This document shows positions 25,078 through 32,897 of a DNA stretch of 64,000 nt, piece by piece. The stretch is from Fontibacterium meridianamericanum (lineage in GTDB: Bacteria; Pseudomonadota; Alphaproteobacteria; Pelagibacterales; Pelagibacteraceae). Positions within the stretch are counted from its first letter, which is position 1; every line of letters begins with the position of its first letter. Location: positions 306,622 to 370,621 of the forward strand of contig CBDDYR010000001.1 in the NCBI GenBank assembly GCA_965235635.1, in the 5' to 3' direction. The notes below the pieces were generated by a model. That model did not search any database. It had not been told where the DNA came from and was given only the letters and a program-made list of their open reading frames with translations. The position numbers and the translations under genes are program-made.

Positions 25078-26613
25078 ATGGCTAAAATTGTTGATTTGGT
25101 AGTTCCTAATATTGGCGATTTTAAAAATGTAGAAATCATAGAGGTTCTCATAAAAGAAAATCAAAATATAAAAAAAAATGATGGGATCATTACTTTAGAA
25201 AGCGATAAATCAAGTGTTGAAGTTCCCTCGCTATTTTCAGGAAAAGTTAAATCTATTAAAGTCAAAATCGGAGATAAAATTTCTGAAGGAGACAAAATAG
25301 GAGAAGTAGAAATAACTTCTGATGAATCAATTCAAGAAAAAAAAACTGAAAATAAAGATATTGAAGAACAAAAGGAAAGTAAAACATCTAACAATACTAC
25401 TTTACTTAAAATTCCAAACCTTGGGACTGGCAAAAGTTTAATTATTTCTGAAGTTCTTTTAAAAAAAGATCAGCTTATTAAAATTGATGATATAACTTTA
25501 TTGATTGAGGATGAAGAAAGTGCTTATGAAATTCCATCGCCAATATCAGGAATTGTCAAAAATATAATACTAAAAAAAGGACAAAAAGTTAAAGTTGGAG
25601 ACTCAATTGCAGAAGTTATTAATCAAAATTTAGATACAAAAATAAAAGAACGAGTGATTATTGAAAATGTTATTCAAGATAACAAACAATATCAAAATAT
25701 AAAAAGCGCTAGTCCAAAAATAAGAAAATTTGCTAGAGAACTAGGTGTTAATATTCATTTAGTTGAGGGAAGCGCAAGAAAAGGAAGAATTATTGAGGAG
25801 GATATTAAAAATTTTATTAAAAGTAATTTAAATAATAAAATTATAACTGAAAAAGTAGATAAAAAAATAGAGACAAAAGAAGAAAAACTTCCCTACGAAC
25901 ATAGTGAATTTGGAGATATTGATATCCAAAAAATACCAAGAATTAAAAGATTATCAGGTCCACATTTAGTTAAAGCTTGGAATGAAATTCCTCATGTAAC
26001 TCAATTTGATGAGATTGATGTTACAGATATGGAGCACTTTAGAAAAAATTTAATAGATCTTAATACGAAAGATAAAATTACCATTACCCCTCTTGCCTTC
26101 ATCATGAAGGCTTTAGTTAATGGCATGAGAAAATATCCAAATTTTAATTGCTCTCTTGAACCTACTGGAGAAAATATTATTTATAAGAAATATTTTCATA
26201 TTGGAATTGCCGTAGACACACCTCATGGCTTGATGGTTCCAAAAATTAGAAATGTCGATCAAAAAGATCTTTTAGCTTTAAGCAATGAACTTAGAAAAAT
26301 AAGCAAATTAAGTAAAGAACTTAAAATAGATAAAAAAGAATTTTTTGGAGGATCTATGACAATTTCTAGTTTGGGAGGAATTGGTGGAAGTTTTTTTACT
26401 CCAATTATTAATAGTCCCGAAGTGGCGATAATTGGAATAGGAAAAACAGAAATAAAACAAGTGTTTATTGATGGAAAATTTATAGCAAGAGCAATGATGC
26501 CTATATCTTTATCTTATGATCATAGAATAATTGATGGAGCAGAAGCGGCTAGATTCTGTCAAGATCTTAAACTTAGTCTTGGAAAAAACTTTGCTTTCAA
26601 TTTATCATTTTAA
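25078..26613 (+). CDS. aceF: Pyruvate dehydrogenase E2, dihydrolipoamide acetyltransferase
   Basis: 511 residues in four parts: lipoyl domain 1 (1-80, K44 in ESDKSSVEVPS), a lipoyl-like domain 2 (108-185), a peripheral subunit-binding domain (about 211-247, SPKIRKFARELGV), and the catalytic domain with the SYDHRIIDGAEA motif (His482, Asp486). It transfers acetyl from lipoate to CoA. In domain 2 the aligned motif reads EDEESAYEIPS: Glu147 replaces the lipoylated lysine, so this domain should not carry lipoate. It forms an operon with aceE, and its stop lies in a palindrome that also covers the next start codon. Confidence 0.93.
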   Translation: MAKIVDLVVPNIGDFKNVEIIEVLIKENQNIKKNDGIITLESDKSSVEVPSLFSGKVKSIKVKIGDKISEGDKIGEVEITSDESIQEKKTENKDIEEQKESKTSNNTTLLKIPNLGTGKSLIISEVLLKKDQLIKIDDITLLIEDEESAYEIPSPISGIVKNIILKKGQKVKVGDSIAEVINQNLDTKIKERVIIENVIQDNKQYQNIKSASPKIRKFARELGVNIHLVEGSARKGRIIEEDIKNFIKSNLNNKIITEKVDKKIETKEEKLPYEHSEFGDIDIQKIPRIKRLSGPHLVKAWNEIPHVTQFDEIDVTDMEHFRKNLIDLNTKDKITITPLAFIMKALVNGMRKYPNFNCSLEPTGENIIYKKYFHIGIAVDTPHGLMVPKIRNVDQKDLLALSNELRKISKLSKELKIDKKEFFGGSMTISSLGGIGGSFFTPIINSPEVAIIGIGKTEIKQVFIDGKFIARAMMPISLSYDHRIIDGAEAARFCQDLKLSLGKNFAFNLSF

Positions 26614-26622
26614 AAATGATAA
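26602..26622 (+). promoter_or_regulatory. Palindrome spanning the aceF stop and the serine hydrolase start
   Basis: A perfect 10-bp inverted repeat around one central base: TTATCATTTT, A, AAAATGATAA. As RNA it can form an 8-bp stem with a 5-base loop containing the aceF stop, with the hydrolase start codon AUG in the stem. Translation of aceF would open it, so it could couple the two genes. A chance A+T palindrome is possible. Confidence 0.4.
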
Positions 26623-27788
26623 GTGGTTATTGTGAAGAAAAATATACACCTGTTAAAAAAATATTTGAAGACTATTTTTTAAAACAAGAAGAAATTGGTG
26701 CCTCTTTTGCAATTTATAAAGAAGGAAAACCATTAATTGATTTATATGGAGGTTTTAAAAATAAGAATAACGAAAAATGGGAGGAAAATACAATTGTAAA
26801 CGTATTTTCGGCAACGAAAGGTATTTATGAAATTATTGTTTCCATTCTAATTAATGAAAATATTTTAGATTTAGAAAAGCCTGTTTCATATTACTGGGAC
26901 GCTTTTAAACAAAGCAATAAAAGAGAAATTAAATTAAAACATATTTTGTCTCATCAATCTGGTCTCTATAGATTTAAGGAAAAAGTTACACAACAAGATC
27001 TTTTAGATTGGAATAAAATAATATCTATTCTTGAAAATCAAGAACCAGATCATTTATGTGGAGAAAAAACTTATTACCATGCAAAAACACACGGATTTTT
27101 AATTGGTGAAATTATAAAAAAAACAACAAACAAAAGTTTAGGAAAACTAGTTTATGAATTACTATCAAAAAAATTCAAATTAGATTTTTTTATAGGAACT
27201 CCAAAAAATCAACTATCAAATATTGCTTTTCTCTACGAAAACAAAACTGAAAGTAAAATATCATCTGAATTTAATGCATTTAATAATCCGGAACATGAAA
27301 TAAATTTTTATAATAAAGAAAATTGGCAAACCGCTGAAATTCCTTCAATGAATGGACATGGAAACGCAAGATCTATTGCTAAAATTTATGATATTTTTGT
27401 AAATGACCTAATATTAGAAAAAAATATTTTATTATCAAAATCATCAATTAAAAAATGTTTAACTGAAAGCATTAATAGAATTGATGAAAGTTTAATGCTG
27501 CCAATTCGATGGTCTCAAGTTGGTTTAATACTTCGTGGCGGATGGTTATTTGGAAAAAATAAAGAGTCTTTTGGCCATAATGGTTGGGGTGGATCTTTAG
27601 GTTTTGCTGATCCAATATTAGGAATAGGAATTGCTTATACTACAAATAAAATTAATCCTACTATGGCTTCAGATCAAAGAATTATTAAATTTGTTAAAAA
27701 AATTTTACGAAATTATTTAAAATTATTTTATGGTGAAAATAAATGGATTCGAACCCTTGATACCTATAACAGTATACACGCTTTCTAA
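26616..27788 (+). CDS. Serine hydrolase of the beta-lactamase / EstB family
   Basis: 390 residues, cytoplasmic (no signal peptide). The SxxK catalytic motif is in VFSATKGIYE (about residue 67), the Tyr motif appears in YHAKTHGFLIGE, and a C-terminal FGHNGWGGS corresponds to the KTG/HxG box. Members include esterases and carboxypeptidase-like enzymes; the substrate is unknown. Its last ~16 codons (from about 27740) are encoded by the degenerate tRNA-Ser copy, so the natural C-terminus was probably replaced or extended when that copy arose. Confidence 0.82.
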   Translation: MISGYCEEKYTPVKKIFEDYFLKQEEIGASFAIYKEGKPLIDLYGGFKNKNNEKWEENTIVNVFSATKGIYEIIVSILINENILDLEKPVSYYWDAFKQSNKREIKLKHILSHQSGLYRFKEKVTQQDLLDWNKIISILENQEPDHLCGEKTYYHAKTHGFLIGEIIKKTTNKSLGKLVYELLSKKFKLDFFIGTPKNQLSNIAFLYENKTESKISSEFNAFNNPEHEINFYNKENWQTAEIPSMNGHGNARSIAKIYDIFVNDLILEKNILLSKSSIKKCLTESINRIDESLMLPIRWSQVGLILRGGWLFGKNKESFGHNGWGGSLGFADPILGIGIAYTTNKINPTMASDQRIIKFVKKILRNYLKLFYGENKWIRTLDTYNSIHAF

Positions 27789-27821
27789 GCGAGCGCCATC
27801 GATCACTTGAGCCATCTCTTC
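27731..27821 (-). pseudogene. Degenerate tRNA-Ser copy
   Basis: The minus strand aligns end to end, CCA included, with the intact tRNA-Ser at 28599-28688. By hand count it has about 13 substitutions and one insertion in 87 bases, ten of the substitutions being G/C to A/T. The anticodon reads AGA instead of GGA, the D-loop GG is lost, and the acceptor and T stems each have a mismatch, although one acceptor pair changed on both sides (G-C to A-T). It overlaps the 3' end of the serine hydrolase gene. Most likely a dying duplicate; a functional tRNA is unlikely. Confidence 0.8.
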
Positions 27822-28598
27822 AAAAGTATAGATCTTAATATCAAATATTATATAGTGAAAATTATATGTATTTTAAATTGTAAAGATCTTTTAGATAAAG
27901 AAATTATTAGAAATCTCAATAGTAATACTAAATATAATACAATATTTTGCAAATTTGCAATATTAAGAACTTAATCATGCAAAATATATACTCATTTTAG
28001 ATATTAAGAGATGCTAAACTATCAGTTATTAATACATGAATAATTTGTCAATAAATAAATATTAAAAAATATAAAAATTTTACTAATCATTTTGAGTCAA
28101 ATATTGAAGCAATTGCAAAATTTAAATAAAAGTCTAAATACATACCTTTTATTAAATAAAAAAAATTAAATTAATAGAATATGGATTTTCATAATAAAAA
28201 TTTCTTAAATGATTTAATGTGATCTATAGTTAAATATGGATATAATCAATTTATCAGGTCAAGTATTGAAAAATAATATAAATCATTTATTAATGTAGTT
28301 CAGTAAATTTACAAGCAATTCAAAAATGGATTGATGATCATGAATTAAATTAAGCAATAGAAATAATTATCTTTAAGATTAGACATTGCATATGCTCAAT
28401 AATTGATTATCTTATAATATTAAAAAATTTATTAAAAAAAATAAATTTTTATTACAACTTGATTATTTTAGAATATTTCAAATTGTATAATTATTTTTTA
28501 ATAAAAAAATATTTAATTTATAAAGCTAGATTGATTTAATTAATTTCTATTTAAATAAAAAATTTTATAACAAATTATTATTATTAAAATTAATTAAT
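27822..28598. other. Gene-free, extremely A+T-rich block between two tRNA-Ser copies
   Basis: About 780 bases with no ORF of 60 codons or more on either strand, in a genome whose other gaps rarely exceed 200 bases. Short coding-like stretches interrupted by stops occur, for example a 39-codon run from about 27855 (KIICILNCKDLLDKEIIRNL). This looks like decayed coding sequence, but no family is recognised. There is no clear RNA fold, integrase or transposase. It is bounded on both sides by tRNA-Ser sequences in the same orientation. Confidence 0.6.
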
Positions 28599-28688
28599 TG
28601 GCGGAGAGAAAGGGATTCGAACCCTTGATACCTTTAACAGTATACACGCTTTCCAAGCGGGCGCCTTCAACCACTCGGCCATCTCTCC
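28599..28688 (-). tRNA. tRNA-Ser (GGA)
   Basis: A full class II tRNA: acceptor GGAGAGA / TCTCTCC, anticodon loop TTGGAAA (GGA), long variable arm, TTCGAAT T-loop, and encoded CCA (28599-28601). Its first base (28688) is also the last base of the lepA stop codon TAG, so it directly follows lepA on the same strand and is probably processed from the lepA transcript. Confidence 0.96.
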
Positions 28689-29851
28689 TATTCGTTTTTA
28701 TTTATTTTAAGAACTTCAATAAAAGCTTCTTGAGGAATATCGACACTGCCAAATTGTCTCATTCTTGCTTTTCCTCTCTTTTGTTTTTCTAACAGTTTCT
28801 TCTTTCTATCTCTAGCTCCTCCACCATGAATTCTACTGATAACATCTTTTCTGTAACCAGATATTGTTTCTCTTGCTATTATTTTTCCACCAATAGCAGC
28901 TTGGATCGGTATTTGAAATTGATGTCTTGGTATTAAATCTTTTAATCTTTCGCACATTAACCTTCCTTGTCTTACTGCAAAATCTTTGTGAATTATCATG
29001 GATAATGCGTCTACCATTTCTTCATTTACTAATATTGATAATTTAATTAAATCTCCTTCTCTGTAATCACTTAGTTCATAATCAAAACTTGCATAGCCAC
29101 TCGATATAGATTTTATCTTGTCATAAAAATCAAAAACGACCTCATTTAACGGTAGCTCATAAGCTAAAACTGCTCGATTTCCTGAATAACTAAGACTTTT
29201 TTGTTTTCCTCTTTTTTCTTCACATAATTTCATAATTGAGCCTAAATATTCATCTGGAAGAATTATTGTTGCATTAATCCATGGTTCATCAATCGATTTA
29301 ATAAAATTTGGTTCTGGCATATTAGCGGGGTTTTGAAGATCCATTACTGTGCCGTCATGTTTGTTAATTTTATAAACAACGCCTGGTGTTGTAGTAATTA
29401 AATTTAAGTTATATTCACGGTCCAATCTTTGAACGATAATTTCAAGATGAAGAAGTCCTAAAAAGCCACATCTAAAACCTAATCCTAAAGCGGCAGAGTT
29501 CTCCGGCTCATAAACAAAACTAGAGTCATTTAATTTTAATTTTGCAAGACTATCTCTTAATAAATTATACTCTGTACTATCAACTGGAAATAATCCGCAA
29601 AACACAACCGGCTTACTAGGTTTAAATCCTGGTAAGGGATCTTTTATAGGATTAGAATAATCAGTTATCGTATCTCCAATTTTAGTATCTGAAAGATCTT
29701 TGATTCCTGTAACAATAAAGCCAATCTCACCAGGCCCTAAATACTCTTTATTTTCTGGTTTAGGTGTAAACACACCAACTTTTTCAACGGGATGTCTTGT
29801 GTTAGTAGACATCAATAAAATTTCCATTCCTTTTTTAATTACTCCATCCAC
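28688..29851 (-). CDS. lepA: Elongation factor 4 (LepA), C-terminal part, frameshifted gene
   Basis: 387 codons covering LepA from the domain II start (DGVIKKGMEI) to the C-terminus, with AALGLGFRCGFLGLLHLEI and RKDVISRIHGGGARDRKKKLLEKQK, the LepA-specific tail. It continues the N-terminal ORF (29835-30500) after a one-base shift near 29851-29857: AGAATATGTGGAT should read AGAATAGTGGAT (R-I-V-D). The apparent GTG start is therefore an artefact. LepA is a ribosome-associated GTPase that back-translocates or remodels stalled ribosomes. The stop codon shares a base with tRNA-Ser. Confidence 0.9.
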   Translation of the reverse strand: MDGVIKKGMEILLMSTNTRHPVEKVGVFTPKPENKEYLGPGEIGFIVTGIKDLSDTKIGDTITDYSNPIKDPLPGFKPSKPVVFCGLFPVDSTEYNLLRDSLAKLKLNDSSFVYEPENSAALGLGFRCGFLGLLHLEIIVQRLDREYNLNLITTTPGVVYKINKHDGTVMDLQNPANMPEPNFIKSIDEPWINATIILPDEYLGSIMKLCEEKRGKQKSLSYSGNRAVLAYELPLNEVVFDFYDKIKSISSGYASFDYELSDYREGDLIKLSILVNEEMVDALSMIIHKDFAVRQGRLMCERLKDLIPRHQFQIPIQAAIGGKIIARETISGYRKDVISRIHGGGARDRKKKLLEKQKRGKARMRQFGSVDIPQEAFIEVLKINKNE

Positions 29852-30500
29852 ATATTCTAACCAAAATAACGACCCCTAAATAACTGTCGTACCAACTATC
29901 AACGAGTAGTGCTTTCAAAGATAAATCTTTATTTCCTTTTGGAGCAGGAAGTCTTTCAACAATTGCTTCTAATATTTCATCTACACCTTCCCCTGTTTTT
30001 CCAGAAGCTGTCAAGGCGTCTGAAGTATCAATTCCTATAACGTCTTCTATTTGTTTTTTTACTCGGTCGACATCTGAGGCTGGTAAATCTATTTTATTTA
30101 AAACGGTTATAATCTCATGATGATTATCCATAGCCTGATAAACATTGGCTAACGTTTGAGCTTCAACGCCTTGAGTGCTGTCAACTATAAGTAAAGATCC
30201 TTCGCATGAAGCAAGAGATCTGTTTACTTCATAACTAAAATCAACATGTCCTGGTGTATCAATAATATTAAGAATGTAATCTTTGCCATTTTTTTTTGAT
30301 TTATAATTCAATCTAACGGTTTGAGCTTTTATAGTAATTCCTCTTTCTCTTTCTAGATCCATAGAGTCCAGAACTTGCGTCGTCATCTCACGTTCGGTAA
30401 GTCCTCCACATTTTTGAATTAATCTATCGGCAAAGGTAGATTTACCATGATCAATATGGGCAATAATTGCAAAATTTCTGATATTTTCTTGTGCAGACAT
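29835..30500 (-). CDS. lepA: Elongation factor 4 (LepA), N-terminal GTPase part, frameshifted gene
   Basis: 221 residues with the GTPase signatures AHIDHGKSTFADRL (P-loop), RGITIKAQTV (switch I), DTPGHVDF and NKIDLP, in the LepA context MSAQENIRNFAIIAH. The ORF ends in an out-of-frame tail (RICGWSN) where an extra base breaks the frame. Joined to the downstream ORF the protein is about 600 residues, the normal LepA length. The start is ATG at 30498-30500, next to the pheT stop (30501). Confidence 0.9.
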   Translation of the reverse strand: MSAQENIRNFAIIAHIDHGKSTFADRLIQKCGGLTEREMTTQVLDSMDLERERGITIKAQTVRLNYKSKKNGKDYILNIIDTPGHVDFSYEVNRSLASCEGSLLIVDSTQGVEAQTLANVYQAMDNHHEIITVLNKIDLPASDVDRVKKQIEDVIGIDTSDALTASGKTGEGVDEILEAIVERLPAPKGNKDLSLKALLVDSWYDSYLGVVILVRICGWSN

Positions 30501-31565
30501 TTAGGATCTTAATGTTGCATCAAAAGATTTTTGCATTATTTGGATTATTTTATTACTCAATTCATCAATTTCTTTATCATTTAATGTTTTATCTTGTGAC
30601 TGAATTATCAAATTTAATGCCACTGATTTTTTATTTTTTTCAATATTTCCTCCTTGAAAAAGGTCAAATATTCTTATTTTTTTTATTAATTTTTTATCTA
30701 AATTTAACAACGCATTAATAATATTTTCTGCTTCAAATTTTTTATCAATAATAAATGCAAAATCTCTTTCTATTTTTTGGAAATTTGAAACTAAATATTT
30801 AATTTTCTTTTCAGTATTTTGTTTGTTAATAACTGGAACATTATTTAAAAAAATTTGAAAACCAAAAACTGGGCCGTATTTTACATCAAGTTCTTTAATA
30901 ATTTTAGGATTAATTTCTCCAAAATTAGCAAGGGGTAACTGATTGTTTGCACGTAGAAAAAATTTTCCTGATTTACCAGGATGATAATATAATTCAGAAT
31001 CTTGAATAACTGACAGTTCTTGCTCTTTAATGCCAAGTTCAATTAATGTTTTGTAGACACAATCTTTAATTTCAAAAACATCAACATCTTTATCTTTTTC
31101 TAACCAATTTTTTCTATAAACTTTTCCAATCTGAATGCCTCCAATAACAGTTATTTGCTCTCCTGGTCTTGAACCAAAAAAAACAGGTCCACATTCAAAA
31201 ATTTTCTGATCTTCCAAGTTTCTATGAATATTATTTTTTGCATGAATCAAAAGATTTGAAAAAATAGAAGATCTTAAAGTATCTAAATCGTTAGATATTG
31301 GATTAGTAATTAATAAATTTTTATTATGTGAACCAAATAATGAATCAATCTTTGAATTTGTAAAAGAATAAGTAACAGTTTCCATAAAGCCTTTATTAGC
31401 TACTGATCTTTGTGCAAATCTCTGTAACTTCTGTCTTCCTGTTAAAATATCTTTGGAACTATCGACTTCTGGCTTAATAAGCTGAATTTTATCATAACCT
31501 CTAATTCTTATTAACTCCTCTACTATATCAACTTCTTCACTAATATCAGGGCGCCAAGTTGGAAC
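30501..31565 (-). CDS. pheT: Phenylalanyl-tRNA synthetase beta subunit, C-terminal part, frameshifted gene
   Basis: The frame is open from about 31565, well above the first ATG (31385). Reading from there gives VPTWRPDISEEVDIVEELI and IRGYDKI, the B5/core transition of PheT, then SVANKGFMETVTYSF and a C-terminal anticodon-binding FDX domain ending in KSFDATLRS. It is out of frame with the middle ORF; a missing base around 31563-31568 explains this. PheT forms the alpha2-beta2 PheRS with PheS. The stop abuts the lepA start. Confidence 0.85.
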   Translation of the reverse strand, partial: VPTWRPDISEEVDIVEELIRIRGYDKIQLIKPEVDSSKDILTGRQKLQRFAQRSVANKGFMETVTYSFTNSKIDSLFGSHNKNLLITNPISNDLDTLRSSIFSNLLIHAKNNIHRNLEDQKIFECGPVFFGSRPGEQITVIGGIQIGKVYRKNWLEKDKDVDVFEIKDCVYKTLIELGIKEQELSVIQDSELYYHPGKSGKFFLRANNQLPLANFGEINPKIIKELDVKYGPVFGFQIFLNNVPVINKQNTEKKIKYLVSNFQKIERDFAFIIDKKFEAENIINALLNLDKKLIKKIRIFDLFQGGNIEKNKKSVALNLIIQSQDKTLNDKEIDELSNKIIQIMQKSFDATLRS

Positions 31566-31663
31566 GAGTTACTAAATATATATTTTTTTTTTCTTTAAAT
31601 TTAAAACCTAAATTATTCAAAATTTTTTTAACTTCATTTGATGAAATCTTATTTCCTATAATC
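31566..31663 (-). pseudogene. pheT: Short pheT segment in a third frame between two indels
   Basis: Between about 31663 and 31566 the minus strand reads IIGNKISSNEVKKILNNLGFKF, a plausible PheT B5-domain piece that belongs to neither flanking ORF frame. It is bounded by an apparent one-base insertion (GAGAAAGATTATAGG, where removal of the G restores E-K-I-I-G) and an apparent one-base deletion before VPTWRPD. It shows that coding content is continuous across the apparent gap in pheT. Confidence 0.65.
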
Positions 31664-32707
31664 TTTCTCAAATTTTTCTAAATGAAATCTAATTTTTTTA
31701 TTTTTAAAATTACTCTCTCCAGTAACAACAAAGTTGCTTATTTTTCCTCCACATAACTTATTGATAATTTTTGCTGCAAGTTTTAATCCATATTCCATAA
31801 TGTTAGGATCAACTCCTCTTTCAAATCTAAATTTAGCATCGGAATTGATGCCCAATTTTTTTGCAACTTTAGATATTTTTACTGGATCAAATAAAGCTGA
31901 CTCTAAAAAAATATTTTTAGTATCTAAAGAAATTGAAGAACTTTCTCCACCAATTACTCCTCCTAAACCAAGAATTTTTTTCTCATTAGTAATTAGGCAC
32001 GCACCCTCTTCAATTAAGTAATTGTTATTATCTAAAGCTAAAAATTTTTCTCCTTTTTTTGATAAACGTACGATAACTTTTCTTTCAATTTTATCAGCAT
32101 CATAGGCGTGCAAAGGTCTATTTAGATCAAACATAATATAATTTGTAATATCAACAACAGCTGAAATTGGATTCATTCCAATTGAAATTAATTTATCTTT
32201 AAGCCATTTTGGACTTTCTTTATTTTTTATTCCCTCAATGTAGCAATGTGCAAATGAAGAACATCCAGAATTAGATTCAATAATAACTTTAAAAGGATTT
32301 TTTATATTATTTTTTAATTTAATTTCTTCTAAATCAATTAACTTTCCAAGACCTGCTGTCGATAAATCTCTTGCAATACCTCTTACTCCTAAGCAGTCAG
32401 ATCTATTAGGGGTTATGGATATATCAATTACTGGTTCGCTATTATTTTTAAAATAACTATTTCCGATTTTAAATTTTTTTGAATCTAATTCAATAATTCC
32501 TTGGCTTTCATCAGATAAGCCTAGTTCAGTTTCTGAACAAAGCATTCCGTATGAATCAACTCCTCTAATATTAGTAACTTTAATCTTCAGCTGATTTTTA
32601 GGAATAATGGCACCTGGTCCAGCATAAACAGTTAATAAACCATCCCTAGCGTTTGAAGCTCCACAAACAACTTTTAGTAATTTTTCCAGATCCAATATCA
32701 ACATCAC
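31649..32707 (-). CDS. pheT: Phenylalanyl-tRNA synthetase beta subunit, middle part, frameshifted gene
   Basis: Real coding sequence starts at about 32675 with KVVCGASNARDGLLTVYAGPGA, continuous with the N-terminal ORF after removing one A from an A4 run (32672-32675). The first ten codons of this ORF are out-of-frame overlap. It contains the tRNA-binding EMAP-like domain and the B3/4 domain: VDSYGMLCSETELGLSD, ITPNRSDCLGVRGIARDL, and RFERGVDPN. The end (KFEKDYRK) is again an out-of-frame tail. Confidence 0.85.
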   Translation of the reverse strand: MMLILDLEKLLKVVCGASNARDGLLTVYAGPGAIIPKNQLKIKVTNIRGVDSYGMLCSETELGLSDESQGIIELDSKKFKIGNSYFKNNSEPVIDISITPNRSDCLGVRGIARDLSTAGLGKLIDLEEIKLKNNIKNPFKVIIESNSGCSSFAHCYIEGIKNKESPKWLKDKLISIGMNPISAVVDITNYIMFDLNRPLHAYDADKIERKVIVRLSKKGEKFLALDNNNYLIEEGACLITNEKKILGLGGVIGGESSSISLDTKNIFLESALFDPVKISKVAKKLGINSDAKFRFERGVDPNIMEYGLKLAAKIINKLCGGKISNFVVTGESNFKNKKIRFHLEKFEKDYRK

Positions 32708-32897
32708 ATAATTTCAATTTATCTGCGTTAGGGTGTTTTTCTGCTTTAATGATCTTTGCTACTAAAAAAAAATTATTTTTATCCGCCGTTCCAACACTTT
32801 CAACTTCAAGACCTATATTATTTAGAGTTGAAACAATCTTTTCAATATTTGAAGTTGTTTTTAAATGATCTTTTAACCAAGAAGATGTTATTTTCAT
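32646..32897 (-). CDS. pheT: Phenylalanyl-tRNA synthetase beta subunit, N-terminal part, frameshifted gene
   Basis: 83 codons starting MKITSSWLKDHLKTT and reaching HPNADKLKLCDVDIGSG, the standard PheT N-terminus (EMAP/OB-fold tRNA-binding domain). The last ten or so codons are out of frame after an extra A at 32672-32675. The ATG overlaps the end of pheS by four bases. Across all pieces pheT spans 30501-32897, close to the usual 800 codons. Confidence 0.87.
   Translation of the reverse strand: MKITSSWLKDHLKTTSNIEKIVSTLNNIGLEVESVGTADKNNFFLVAKIIKAEKHPNADKLKLCDVDIGSGKITKSCLWSFKR

Noticed and set aside
27734..27821. Functional second tRNA-Ser with anticodon AGA
   Set aside because: Mismatches in the acceptor and T stems and loss of the D-loop GG argue against function; an A34 tRNA-Ser would be unusual in bacteria.
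27822..28598. Integrated phage or IS element between tRNA-Ser copies
   Set aside because: No integrase, transposase or terminal inverted repeats could be found; only decayed A+T-rich DNA is present.
30491..30718. Plus-strand ORF opposite pheT and lepA
   Set aside because: Hydrophobic translation is an artefact of antisense A-rich coding sequence.
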